A DNA stretch of 12,458 nucleotides from an uncultured Ruminococcus sp. (GCA_946629405.1 CAMOXW010000191.1:1-12458), one strand, 5' to 3'. Positions 1 through 7,077 are shown, counted from the stretch's first letter. Made by a program: numbers and translations. The notes: generated by a model not told the origin, from the letters alone.

Positions 1-638
1 GCGTTCTGTGCAGCAAGCAGGGGGTTGTACTTATCGGGGATGAGGTCGAAGTTGAGCACGAGAAGGAAGATGAGGAAGCCCATCTGTATCTGCTGGTAAT
101 GCTGGTAGAACCAGCGGTCGACCTTAGGACCCGTGAAGAAGCGCATTACATTGAAGCCGTCGAGCGGCGGGATAGGTATGAGGTTGAAGATCGCAAGGCC
201 GATGTTGACCATCATGAGGAACTCCGTGAGCAGGAGCACGCAGTAGGTGGTCGAGACCTTGTCGGAGACAACATAGATTGCGGTCCTTCCGCCCTCTGTG
301 CAGCGGATGCAGGCGTTCACGAGACCTGCTGCAAAGGCAGCGATGAGGTTCGAGAGAGGTCCGGCGAGGGCAGTCACGGCGAGTCCCGCGCGGGGATTCT
401 TCATATTCCTCGGCTCAACGCTTACCGGCTTAGCCCAGCCGAAGCCTGTCAGTAACATCAGCATCGAGCCGATCGGGTCGAGGTGGACGAAGGGACTGAG
501 GGATATCCTGCCCTGGTTTTCGGCGGTATTGTCGCCGAAAAGTTTAGCCGTGAGAGCGTGTGCAGCCTCATGGACAGGGAGGACGAGCAGGAGCGTCACT
601 ACTCTTGCAAACAGTTTGATTGTTAAATTTAAATCCAT
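1..638 (-). CDS. Site-2 protease-like M50 family membrane metalloprotease (partial, C-terminus cut by window edge)
   Basis: This reads as an intramembrane zinc metalloprotease of the M50/site-2 protease type, in the compact group without PDZ or CBS domains. The zinc motif HEAAH (HExxH) is at residues 23-27, inside the first hydrophobic segment. The second signature, NLIPIPPLDG (NxxPxPPLDG), is near residues 152-161 and supplies the third zinc ligand, Asp160. Several hydrophobic stretches between and after these motifs fit a polytopic membrane protein. The ATG at 638 follows an AAGGAAA-like site a few bases upstream and lies about 37 bases after the predicted transcription start. About 212 residues are visible with no stop before the window edge, so only a short C-terminal part is likely missing. 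The substrate cannot be told from sequence. The gene diverges from rpmB. Confidence 0.9.
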   Translation of the reverse strand, partial: MDLNLTIKLFARVVTLLLVLPVHEAAHALTAKLFGDNTAENQGRISLSPFVHLDPIGSMLMLLTGFGWAKPVSVEPRNMKNPRAGLAVTALAGPLSNLIAAFAAGLVNACIRCTEGGRTAIYVVSDKVSTTYCVLLLTEFLMMVNIGLAIFNLIPIPPLDGFNVMRFFTGPKVDRWFYQHYQQIQMGFLIFLLVLNFDLIPDKYNPLLAAQN

Positions 639-681
639 AAATTTCCTTTCTGAACTGTCAGAAAACAGTAATACAATTTAT

Positions 682-710
682 ATTATACTACATTCTCTCA
701 GCGTTTTCAA
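682..710 (-). promoter_or_regulatory. Sigma-A promoter of the M50 protease gene
   Basis: On the minus strand TTGAAA (710-705) is followed by exactly 17 bases and then a perfect TATAAT (687-682). Transcription would start near 675, giving a leader of about 37 bases before the ATG at 638. The elements and spacing are read directly; activity is inferred. Confidence 0.8.
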
Positions 711-769
711 GTAAAATACGAAAATTTTAACGCCTAAAAAATTTTTTTCAAGTTTTTTTCAAAAAACAC

Positions 770-798
770 TTGCATTTTTCTGAGATTTGTGATAGAAT
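770..798 (+). promoter_or_regulatory. Sigma-A promoter of rpmB with extended -10 and A/T-rich upstream tract
   Basis: TTGCAT (770-775), a 17-base spacer and TAGAAT (793-798), with TGA directly before the -10, form an extended -10 promoter. Positions 736-769 are nearly all A and T in long T and A runs, which resembles the UP elements of strong ribosomal promoters. Transcription would begin near 805, about 40 bases before the start codon. Confidence 0.8.
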
Positions 799-844
799 AA
801 TCATGTTGTATGTTTTCACAAGTTTTTTAAGGAGGTGCAGCCTG

Positions 845-1033
845 ATGGCAAAATGTGATATCTGCGGAAAGGGCGTTACTTTTGGTATCAAAGTTTCCCA
901 CTCACACAGAAGAACTAACAGAACATGGAAGCCTAATGTAAAGCGTGTTAAGGCTATCGTCAAGGGTACTCCTTGTCATATCTACGCTTGCTCAAGATGC
1001 CTGCGTTCGGGTAAAGTTGAGAGAGCTAACTAA
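845..1033 (+). CDS. rpmB: 50S ribosomal protein L28, zinc-ribbon form
   Basis: The protein has 62 residues and is a component of the large ribosomal subunit. The sequence starts MAKCDICGKG and has the HSHRRTNRTWKPN core typical of bacterial L28. Two CxxC pairs, Cys4-Cys7 and Cys49-Cys52, mark the zinc-binding version, unlike the cysteine-free paralogs that some Firmicutes use under zinc limitation. The ATG at 845 follows a near-perfect AAGGAGGTG site at 829-837. An in-frame upstream extension to 770 begins inside the promoter and is not credible. The gene is monocistronic: its own promoter lies upstream and a hairpin terminator begins 17 bases after the stop. It is divergent from the M50 protease gene. 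Confidence 0.98.
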   Translation: MAKCDICGKGVTFGIKVSHSHRRTNRTWKPNVKRVKAIVKGTPCHIYACSRCLRSGKVERAN

Positions 1034-1050
1034 GTTAACGTTAGAAAATC

Positions 1051-1084
1051 AAGAGCGTTCCGGTGGGAGCGCTCTTGTTTTTTA
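1051..1084 (+). terminator. Rho-independent terminator of rpmB
   Basis: An 11-bp stem (AAGAGCGTTCC at 1051-1061 with GGAGCGCTCTT at 1066-1076, one G-T wobble) closes a 4-base GGTG loop. A G then six T residues follow. The stop codon of the opposing deacetylase gene (1084-1082) lies in the T-run. On the minus strand the stem is followed by GATTTTC, so it may also end that gene, less efficiently. Confidence 0.9.
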
Positions 1085-1960
1085 TTCATGAAGCAGCCGG
1101 GCCATGTATTCCTCCGTACTGAGCAGACCGCTGCGGTTATAGCGGAAGATGCCGTAAAGGCAGTCCGGGCTGCGGGTGATATAGTTAGCCTTTTCATAGC
1201 AGGTCAGGGTCATGCGTATGCCCTGCTCGCGGAGCAGCGGAAGGCTCTCAGGGCTTATCGCTCCGAACGGGTAGGCGAAAACCTGCGGCAGCAGCCCGGT
1301 ATGGCTCATTATTTCGCTCTGGAGGGTGCCGATATCGGCAGACAGTGCCTCGCGGTAGGCTTTCTCGTCCTCTCCGGGCAGCTTCATGCAGCCGCGCCGT
1401 GTTCCGCGCAAAGAGTGCATATCGTATGTATGATTGCCTATCTCAACACGCCCTGATGCTGAAAGCTCAGCGATATCCTCCCATGTCAGGTAGGAATAAG
1501 CCGGAACATGAGGGTCAGCAGCAGCGAGCCGGTCGGTGTACATTCCCACGACCGACACCACCGCACACATATCATACTTTTCGAGAAGCGGAAGAAATTC
1601 TGAGAGGTTGTTGTAATAACCGTCGTCAAGAGTTATCATCACCGGTTTTTCCGGGAGAGCTCCCCGGCCGGCAGAATATTCTATGACCTCTCCGGCACTG
1701 ACTGCGGTGTAGCCGTGTCCGGACAGCCAGCGCAGGTCACTTTCAGCCTGAGCGGGAGTGACTATGTATTCTCCGGGGGTATTTCCGTAAACGCTGTGAT
1801 ACATGATGACCGGCAGAAATATGCCTTTTCCGCCCCCATTGTCAGCCGAGGAGAAGAACATCAGCCTGCCTATGAAGAAAAATGCCGCGCAAAGCACGAA
1901 GATCAGCGCGTCGGCTATCAGCGTCATGCCGAGCCGCCGCCAGCCGCGGGGAAGTTCCAT
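1082..1960 (-). CDS. Membrane-anchored polysaccharide deacetylase (carbohydrate esterase 4 / NodB domain)
   Basis: This is a predicted extracytoplasmic metal-dependent deacetylase of cell-wall or surface polysaccharide N-acetyl groups. The protein has 292 residues. A positively charged start (RGWRR) precedes one membrane segment at about residues 12-36. The catalytic domain opens with the PVIMYHSV strand (50-57). It carries motif 1, TLDDGYY (110-116, catalytic base Asp112 and metal ligand Asp113), motif 2, HTYDMH (metal ligands His177 and His182), and FAYPFG (228-233, motif 3). I chose the ATG at 1960 because GGAG at 1973-1970 sits nine bases upstream. A 14-codon extension to a TTG at 2002 has no such site. 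The exact substrate (peptidoglycan GlcNAc or MurNAc, or another glycan) cannot be decided from the sequence. Confidence 0.9.
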   Translation of the reverse strand: MELPRGWRRLGMTLIADALIFVLCAAFFFIGRLMFFSSADNGGGKGIFLPVIMYHSVYGNTPGEYIVTPAQAESDLRWLSGHGYTAVSAGEVIEYSAGRGALPEKPVMITLDDGYYNNLSEFLPLLEKYDMCAVVSVVGMYTDRLAAADPHVPAYSYLTWEDIAELSASGRVEIGNHTYDMHSLRGTRRGCMKLPGEDEKAYREALSADIGTLQSEIMSHTGLLPQVFAYPFGAISPESLPLLREQGIRMTLTCYEKANYITRSPDCLYGIFRYNRSGLLSTEEYMARLLHE

Positions 1961-2007
1961 ATCATCACGCTCCGTTAAAATTTGCTTGAAAAAAAGTGTC
2001 AAAGGGC

Positions 2008-2036
2008 TTGAAATCCGGGATATAATATGTTATAAT
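2008..2036 (+). promoter_or_regulatory. Sigma-A promoter of the permuted papain-like gene
   Basis: TTGAAA (2008-2013), 17 bases, then a perfect TATAAT (2031-2036) preceded by TGT make a near-consensus extended -10 promoter. Transcription should begin near 2043, leaving about 25 leader bases that hold the AAGGAGG site at 2053-2059. That short leader supports a start codon near 2068. Confidence 0.8.
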
Positions 2037-2067
2037 ATATTGAATTTATCGAAAGGAGGAAGCAGCA

Positions 2068-2622
2068 CTGGAAGATTATATTTATATAGTAATGGCTCAG
2101 ACCGGCACGAGACCTGCAAGATTTTTCAGGTTCATCACAAAGAAGCCGTTCAATCACGTTTCACTTTCCGGCGATGTCACGCTATCAGAGATGTACAGCT
2201 TCTGCCGTACATACAGGCGTTTTCCGCTGCCTGCTACCTTTAACAAGGAGACCGTGGGGAAGGGGACCCTCGGAAATTACGGTATCATACCGTGCGAGAT
2301 ATACAGGATATCTGTCACACCTGAGCAGAAAGCAGCTTATTACCGGATAATAAGGCATTTCTCCGACAACAGGAACGTATATTCATATAATATCCTCGGT
2401 CTGCTGACCGTCTACCTTGACATCGAGTGGAGCAGGAAGAAGAATTTCCTCTGTTCTCAGTTCGTTGCATATACTATGGACAAGATCGGCATCCGCCTTG
2501 ATAAGCCGTTCTGCCTCTATAAGCCGGACGATTTCAGGAGATTTCCGGGAGCTACGCTCATCTATTCGGGCGAGCTCAACAGCTTCTACAGCAGCGTAAG
2601 GTCAAAAATAGCGGCAAAGTGA
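2068..2622 (+). CDS. Permuted papain-fold (NlpC/P60, LRAT/YiiX-like) hypothetical protein, probable CTG start
   Basis: The gene product has 184 residues from the proposed start and no signal peptide or membrane helix. Two motifs suggest a circularly permuted papain-like cysteine fold, in which the catalytic His comes before the Cys: NHVSL with His30 near the N-terminus and FLCSQFVAY with Cys129. The opening residues (EDYIYIVMAQTGT...) fit a first beta strand leading to the His. Known members of this superclass are hydrolases or acyltransferases acting on peptide, amide or ester bonds; the substrate here is unknown. The AAGGAGG site (2053-2059) is 8 bases before the CTG at 2068 but 32 before the first ATG at 2092, and starting at ATG would cut into the first strand. 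If CTG is wrong, 2092 is the fallback. The 3' end overlaps the opposing gene by 21 bases. Confidence 0.75.
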   Translation: MEDYIYIVMAQTGTRPARFFRFITKKPFNHVSLSGDVTLSEMYSFCRTYRRFPLPATFNKETVGKGTLGNYGIIPCEIYRISVTPEQKAAYYRIIRHFSDNRNVYSYNILGLLTVYLDIEWSRKKNFLCSQFVAYTMDKIGIRLDKPFCLYKPDDFRRFPGATLIYSGELNSFYSSVRSKIAAK

Positions 2623-2910
2623 GATCATGAACCCGACTGCCCTGAGCTCATCGGGCGAAGCGATATAAGCCGCACAATAGAGCTTGCTCTCGGGCTCAAA
2701 CGGTGAAAGGTCTATCTCAGCACCGCGGTCGAGCACGCTCACAGAGGCGCTGCCGGAGTTAAGCGTGATACTTGCGGGAGCGGTGTCCTCACCGGTCATT
2801 CTCCGTCGGAATGCCGAGTAGGAATCAAGAAACATCCATAAGCCTGCCGAGAGGATAAGGTATACCACGACCGACCTTGCGGCGGTCTTTTTTTTATTCC
2901 TGTGCATCAT
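2602..2910 (-). CDS. Small single-pass membrane protein of unknown function, coupled to spoIIP
   Basis: I do not recognise this 102-residue protein. It has a very basic start (HRNKKK), one hydrophobic segment at about residues 13-30 (VVVYLILSAGLWMFLD), and then a polar domain of about 70 residues that would lie outside the membrane. Its ATG overlaps the spoIIP stop codon (ATGA), with GGAG inside the end of spoIIP, so translation is very likely coupled; a second ATG follows directly at 2907. Because it has no promoter of its own, it should be expressed with spoIIP and may act in sporulation, but that is inference from position. The 3' end overlaps the convergent neighbouring gene by 21 bases and no terminator is visible. 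Confidence 0.7.
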   Translation of the reverse strand: MMHRNKKKTAARSVVVYLILSAGLWMFLDSYSAFRRRMTGEDTAPASITLNSGSASVSVLDRGAEIDLSPFEPESKLYCAAYIASPDELRAVGFMISLCRYF

Positions 2911-4067
2911 TTCTCCTGTCCGGAACGCGGTGCGAAAGAGCGGAGGAGCTTCCCGAGCGAACGCCCGATGAGCTGACCGGAATACTGCACCTGTTCAAGC
3001 GTATTTCCGTGCGAGCCGACTTCAATGAGAAGGCTGCCGGTGGTGAGATCCTGGTTATATTTGCGGTAGTCAAAGAGTATGGGACGGGTAAGTCCCGGGG
3101 TATCGCCCTCGAGCTGCTGCTGGAGAGAGCTTGCAAAACGGAAGTTCTTCATATACTCCGGCATCCCGAGAGTGCCGTCGTCACAGCCGGAGATTATCAT
3201 TATCTGGGCAGCCTCCCTGCCGTTGACCTCAATGTAAGGCTGATAGACAACGCCCTCGCCGGATATCGCATCGCGGTGGATATCGAGGGCTACCTTTATC
3301 GAGGGGTACTGCTCAAGAATGGGAAGAATAGTGCTTCTGCTGCGGTCGTAAGCACCGTTGTAGGAGGGGTGGTCATGAATAGTCCGGACATGGATTACGC
3401 CTATGCCCTGCGCTTCAAGCTCAGCCTCGATAGCGTCGCCGACCATGACGACGTTTTTTGTCTCGTCGGTTGTACGGTAGTTGAAGGCCGTGTCAAAGTT
3501 TTCGCGGACGAACGGTTCAAAGCTCTCGCAGGTGTGAGTGTGATAGATAAGCACCTGAGGCTCAGAGGTATCACTTATGGTGAAGTCCGGCAGACAGCGG
3601 CTCTCGGCAAGAAGGGTCTCGTTGGGGACGGAGGTCTTGTTGTTGACCTGACCGCAGCGCTCCAAATTGAAAAACGTGCTGCCGGAGTATGGCTTATAGG
3701 TCGTCCGCACGACTGTGCCGCCGCTTCCCCATGAGGTAGGATAAGGCTTTTCTCCGGGGGCTGGGGAGGTCATTTCAAGCGGACTTACGAGCTTTACTCC
3801 GGGCGTAACGTCGGCTGATTCGTCTGAGATACCGTAGCCCTCTGAGAGGATGAGACTTCCGTAGAGGTCGTTTCCGGAGGTCATGCGGTCTGTGAGAGTG
3901 TCCTCGCCTGCGCCGGCTGACATAGCAGGGGAGCGGGCAGCTTTCAGCGTATCGTGGCTTCTCAGCCTGCCTATACCGCTTGCAGAGGCGGCGATCAGCG
4001 AGGGTGTGACAAGAAGTGCGGCTGCTCTTGCTGCTTTTGCAAGGAAATTTTTTTTACGGCGTTTCAT
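2907..4067 (-). CDS. spoIIP: Stage II sporulation protein P, peptidoglycan amidase/endopeptidase
   Basis: SpoIIP is the membrane-anchored cell-wall hydrolase that works with SpoIID and SpoIIM to thin septal peptidoglycan and drive engulfment of the forespore. The protein has 386 residues, close to the family norm. A basic start (MKRRKK) is followed by a hydrophobic segment at about residues 8-30, then a low-complexity linker. The zinc-hydrolase domain covers about 170-375: IYHTHTCESF (His176, Glu181), HDHPSYN (231-237), DIHRD (262-266) and LIEVGSHGN (Glu349, His353). I chose the ATG at 4067 because GAGGTGA lies 5-11 bases upstream and because the longer GTG start at 4100 would precede the predicted transcription start. 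The gene does not sit behind gpr, as it does in many spore formers, but next to fhs. Confidence 0.95.
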   Translation of the reverse strand: MKRRKKNFLAKAARAAALLVTPSLIAASASGIGRLRSHDTLKAARSPAMSAGAGEDTLTDRMTSGNDLYGSLILSEGYGISDESADVTPGVKLVSPLEMTSPAPGEKPYPTSWGSGGTVVRTTYKPYSGSTFFNLERCGQVNNKTSVPNETLLAESRCLPDFTISDTSEPQVLIYHTHTCESFEPFVRENFDTAFNYRTTDETKNVVMVGDAIEAELEAQGIGVIHVRTIHDHPSYNGAYDRSRSTILPILEQYPSIKVALDIHRDAISGEGVVYQPYIEVNGREAAQIMIISGCDDGTLGMPEYMKNFRFASSLQQQLEGDTPGLTRPILFDYRKYNQDLTTGSLLIEVGSHGNTLEQVQYSGQLIGRSLGKLLRSFAPRSGQEK

Positions 4068-4100
4068 TTTTCTCACCTCGTTATTATAACCTTTCTCCAC

Positions 4101-4129
4101 AGTATATTCATCTTTCTTTGAAAATATTC
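4101..4129 (-). promoter_or_regulatory. Sigma-E-like sporulation promoter of spoIIP
   Basis: On the minus strand GAATATT (4129-4123) fits the sigma-E -35 consensus KMATATT. After exactly 14 bases comes AATATACT (4108-4101), which matches the -10 consensus CATACAnT at all but two positions. Transcription would start near 4094, leaving a 27-base leader that includes the ribosome binding site. In Bacillus, spoIIP is a known sigma-E gene, which agrees with this reading. Confidence 0.65.
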
Positions 4130-4146
4130 GGTGCCCGTCAGAAGCT

Positions 4147-4170
4147 CATAAGACACTGCTTTGTCTTATG
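4147..4170. repeat. Perfect 9-bp inverted repeat between spoIIP and fhs
   Basis: CATAAGACA (4147-4155) and its exact complement TGTCTTATG (4162-4170) flank a 6-base CTGCTT spacer. No T-run follows on either strand, so a terminator is unlikely. The site is 24 bases upstream of the fhs -35 and 18 bases behind the spoIIP -35, a possible operator. A direct repeat of TGATAAC follows at 4172-4185. Confidence 0.5.
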
Positions 4171-4193
4171 CTGATAACTGATAACAAAAAGTC

Positions 4194-4222
4194 TTGCATT
4201 TTTACATCAGGTGTGGTAAAAT
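4194..4222 (+). promoter_or_regulatory. Sigma-A promoter of the fhs operon
   Basis: TTGCAT (4194-4199), a 17-base spacer and TAAAAT (4217-4222), with TGG immediately before the -10, form an extended -10 promoter. The 11 bases CTTGCATTTTT are identical to those at the rpmB promoter. Transcription would start near 4229, about 30 bases before the fhs start codon. Confidence 0.75.
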
Positions 4223-4259
4223 ATATAGTATACTTATTTTTATCTCCGGAGGTAATACT

Positions 4260-5939
4260 ATGTTATCTGATATCGAGATCGCTCAGAACGCGAAGATGAA
4301 AAAAATCACCGAAATTGCCGCTGGTCTCGGCATTGACGAGGACGACCTCGAGCCTTACGGTCACTATAAGGCAAAGCTCTCGGAAAAACTCTACTCCAAG
4401 ACCGCCTTCCGCGAGGACGGCAAGCTCATTCTTGTTACCGCTATCAACCCCACTCCCGCCGGCGAGGGAAAAACTACCGTCAGCGTAGGCCTTGCAGAGG
4501 CTATGGGAAAGATCGGCAAAAAGGCAGTTCTTGCGCTCCGTGAGCCCTCGCTCGGACCTGTTTTCGGTATAAAGGGCGGTGCTGCCGGCGGCGGCTACGC
4601 TCAGGTAGTGCCTATGGAGGACATAAACCTCCACTTCACAGGCGATATGCACGCTATAACTGCTGCAAACAACCTTCTCTGCGCCATGATAGACAATCAT
4701 CTCCAGCAGGGCAATGAGCTCGGTATCGACCCACGCAGGATAATGTTCAAGCGCTGCCTTGACATGAACGACCGCGCTCTCAGGAACGTTATCGTAGGCC
4801 TTGGCGGAAAAGCCAACGGTGTTCCCCGCGAGGACGGCTTCAATATCACTGTTGCCTCCGAGGTAATGGCAATACTGTGCCTTGCTACCGACATTGCGGA
4901 CCTGAAGGAAAGACTGGGCAATATCCTCGTTGCGTATACCTACAGCGGTGAGCCTGTTTTTGCAAGGCAGACCGGTGCGTGCGGAGCTATGACTGCCCTC
5001 CTGAAAGATGCTCTCAAGCCGAATCTCGTCCAGACCCTCGAGAACAATCCTGCCTTTATCCACGGCGGACCCTTCGCAAATATAGCACACGGCTGCAACT
5101 CCATACGCGCCACCAAGCTTGCATTGAAGCTCGGCGACTACTGCATCACTGAGGCAGGCTTCGGCTCAGACCTCGGTGCTGAGAAGTTCTTTGACATAAA
5201 GTGCAGATACGGCGGACTTACTCCAGCCTGTGTAGTTCTTGTTGCGACGATAAGAGCTCTCAAATACAACGGCGGAGTGCAGAAAAACGACCTTGCGAAG
5301 GAGAATATGTGGGCGCTCGAAAAGGGAATAGTCAACCTCAGAACCCACATCGAAAATATGCACAAGTATCACGTCCCGGTAGTCGTTGCGATAAACCGTT
5401 TCAGCACCGATACCTCTGCTGAGATAGAGTTCGTGCAGAATTTCTGCGCCGAAATGGGTGTTGAGGTCTCGATGTGCGAGGTATTCGCAAAAGGCGGCGA
5501 GGGCGGCAGGGAGCTTGCCGAAAAGGTATGTGAAACTATAAAGCTCTGCTCCGACAGTGCAAGCGGCTTCAAGCCTCTTTACAGTACCTCCCTCCCGATA
5601 AAGGACAAGGTGGAGATCATTGCGAAGGAGATATACCGCGCGGACGGCGTTGTCTATACCCCTCAGGCTGAAAAGGCAATAAAGGAGATAGAGGGCATAG
5701 GCTTCCGCGATATCCCGGTATGTATCGCAAAGACCCAGTATTCGCTCTCGGACAATCCGGCTCTGCTCGGAAAGCCGAAGAATTTCAGCATAACTGTCCG
5801 CGACGCAAGACTTTCCTCCGGTGCAGGCTTCGTGGTCATCTACACAGGCGATATCCTGACGATGCCGGGACTTCCGAAGAATCCTGCTGCGTTCAATATC
5901 GACTGCGACAACAACGGCTGTATAACCGGACTTTTCTGA
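4260..5939 (+). CDS. fhs: Formate--tetrahydrofolate ligase (10-formyl-THF synthetase)
   Basis: This is a cytoplasmic enzyme that joins formate to tetrahydrofolate using ATP and gives 10-formyl-THF, which feeds purine and formyl-Met synthesis and, in acetogens, the methyl branch of the Wood-Ljungdahl pathway. At 559 residues it has the full length of the bacterial monofunctional enzyme. The P-loop [10 protein letters not shown] is at about residues 64-73. It is followed by the highly conserved [21 protein letters not shown] block and by DINLHFTGD. The C-terminus ends GCITGLF, as in family members. The ATG at 4260 has CCGGAGG eight to fourteen bases upstream; a longer in-frame reading to 4194 would start in the promoter. 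It is the first gene of a plus-strand operon, and the next gene starts one base after its stop. Confidence 0.98.
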   Translation: MLSDIEIAQNAKMKKITEIAAGLGIDEDDLEPYGHYKAKLSEKLYSKTAFREDGKLILVTAINPTPAGEGKTTVSVGLAEAMGKIGKKAVLALREPSLGPVFGIKGGAAGGGYAQVVPMEDINLHFTGDMHAITAANNLLCAMIDNHLQQGNELGIDPRRIMFKRCLDMNDRALRNVIVGLGGKANGVPREDGFNITVASEVMAILCLATDIADLKERLGNILVAYTYSGEPVFARQTGACGAMTALLKDALKPNLVQTLENNPAFIHGGPFANIAHGCNSIRATKLALKLGDYCITEAGFGSDLGAEKFFDIKCRYGGLTPACVVLVATIRALKYNGGVQKNDLAKENMWALEKGIVNLRTHIENMHKYHVPVVVAINRFSTDTSAEIEFVQNFCAEMGVEVSMCEVFAKGGEGGRELAEKVCETIKLCSDSASGFKPLYSTSLPIKDKVEIIAKEIYRADGVVYTPQAEKAIKEIEGIGFRDIPVCIAKTQYSLSDNPALLGKPKNFSITVRDARLSSGAGFVVIYTGDILTMPGLPKNPAAFNIDCDNNGCITGLF

Positions 5940-5940
5940 T

Positions 5941-6384
5941 ATGATAAGAATTATTACCCACTCCCCGGAGGAGACTATTGCCGCTGCTGAAAAGTTCGGC
6001 AGGCTCCTTCGTCCGGGAGATATGATAGCCTTCAAGGGAGGGCTCGGCGCGGGAAAGACCACCTTCACCCGCGGTATATCCATAGGTATGGGGCTCGGAG
6101 ACAACGTGACCTCCCCGACCTTTGCCCTTGTCAACGAGTACCGCGGCGATAAAATGACGCTCTACCATTTTGATATGTACCGCATAATGAACGAGGAAGG
6201 GCTGGAGTCAACAGGCTTTTACGACTATCCCTTTGATGAGAACGTTGCGGCTGTTGAGTGGTCGGAGAATATCGCTGACTTTCTCCCGGAGAATACCTTG
6301 TACATCACAATAAACAGACTCAGTGAGTCTGAGCGTGAGATAATTATTGAGGACGGTGACAGATTTGCTGATTCTTGGGATTGA
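5941..6384 (+). CDS. tsaE: tRNA t6A threonylcarbamoyladenosine biosynthesis ATPase TsaE
   Basis: TsaE is the ATPase of the TsaB-TsaD-TsaE complex, which puts threonylcarbamoyl on A37 of ANN-decoding tRNAs. The protein has 147 residues. The Walker A loop GGLGAGKTT is at 33-41. Other family blocks are TSPTFALVNEY (58-68), HFDMYR (76-81) and VEWSEN (105-110, with the conserved Trp107). The ATG is one base after the fhs stop and I see no convincing ribosome binding site, so translation probably depends on reinitiation after fhs. The end overlaps tsaB by 20 bases, which suggests both proteins are made together, as expected for complex partners. Confidence 0.95.
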   Translation: MIRIITHSPEETIAAAEKFGRLLRPGDMIAFKGGLGAGKTTFTRGISIGMGLGDNVTSPTFALVNEYRGDKMTLYHFDMYRIMNEEGLESTGFYDYPFDENVAAVEWSENIADFLPENTLYITINRLSESEREIIIEDGDRFADSWD

Positions 6385-7057
6385 CACATCCGGAAAGACC
6401 GCCTCTGCTGCACTTTTCGACACGGAAGCTGAGATATTCCTTGCCCAGAGCCTGCTCTACACCCAGAAAACACATTCGCAGGTCATAATGCCTATGGTAA
6501 GGGACATTATTTCACAGTCCGGAAAAACCATGGCGGATATAGGAGCGGTAGCAGTTGCAAATGGTCCTGGTTCTTATACGGGCCTCAGAATAGGCGTAGC
6601 GGCAGTGAAGGCACTTGGCTTCGGACTTGGTGTGAAATGCTGCGGTGTTTCTACACTTCTCGGACTTGCGTGCAATAATATCGCCTACAAGGGTATGATA
6701 TGTGCTGTTATGAAGGCAAGGGGCGATCTTGTTTACAATTGCCTTTATAGAAGCGACGGATATGCAGTTGAACCGGTCACTGCGGAGCGTATGATCTCGT
6801 GCGATGAACTTGCACAGGAACTTGCTATGAACGGCGAGGAAGTCCTGCTTTGCGGCGACGGGGCAGGGGACTTCTTTACTTCTTACAGTTCACCGATGCT
6901 CTTTATCGCACCGCCGTATGCAAGATTGCAGAACGCTTCCGGTGTTTGTCTTGCAGGAGCATCGCTGAAGCTTGTTGAGCCGGATGAGCTGGAGGTATCC
7001 TATCTACAGAAGGTCAAGGCTGAAAAGGACCTCGAGGACAGACAGAGGAAAAACTGA
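6365..7057 (+). CDS. tsaB: tRNA t6A biosynthesis protein TsaB, TTG start
   Basis: TsaB is the inactive ASKHA-fold partner that dimerises with TsaD, the enzyme that transfers the threonylcarbamoyl group in t6A synthesis. The protein has 230 residues. The N-terminal strand LILGIDTSGKTASAAL is the nucleotide-fold signature, and ANGPGSYTGLRIG (about 65-77) is the TsaB hallmark. There is no ATG near the start. I chose the TTG at 6365 because it gives the typical family N-terminus and has GGTGA five bases upstream; another TTG at 6347 would add six residues. Many Firmicutes follow tsaB with rimI and tsaD; here rpiB follows after 20 bases and tsaD must be elsewhere. Confidence 0.93.
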   Translation: MLILGIDTSGKTASAALFDTEAEIFLAQSLLYTQKTHSQVIMPMVRDIISQSGKTMADIGAVAVANGPGSYTGLRIGVAAVKALGFGLGVKCCGVSTLLGLACNNIAYKGMICAVMKARGDLVYNCLYRSDGYAVEPVTAERMISCDELAQELAMNGEEVLLCGDGAGDFFTSYSSPMLFIAPPYARLQNASGVCLAGASLKLVEPDELEVSYLQKVKAEKDLEDRQRKN

Positions 7058-7077
7058 TTTGATTGGAGAATTAAAAT

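Noticed and set aside
1961..2002. A perfect TTGACA (2002-1997, minus strand) and a TTG start at 2002 for the deacetylase.
   Set aside because: The only -10 at a proper distance is weak and would start transcription near 1967, inside or after the ribosome binding site (1973-1970), so it does not fit the chosen ATG at 1960. The TTG start has no ribosome binding site. The true deacetylase promoter was not identified.
2877..3734. Long plus-strand open frame opposite spoIIP.
   Set aside because: The minus strand encodes intact SpoIIP with its zinc ligands and promoter; the plus-strand frame is a shadow without recognisable features.
4263..5090. Long minus-strand open frame opposite fhs.
   Set aside because: It is the antisense shadow of fhs, which is full-length and has all family motifs; the minus-strand protein shows no recognisable domain and no ribosome binding site. 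The same holds for the minus-strand frame at 5166-6134.
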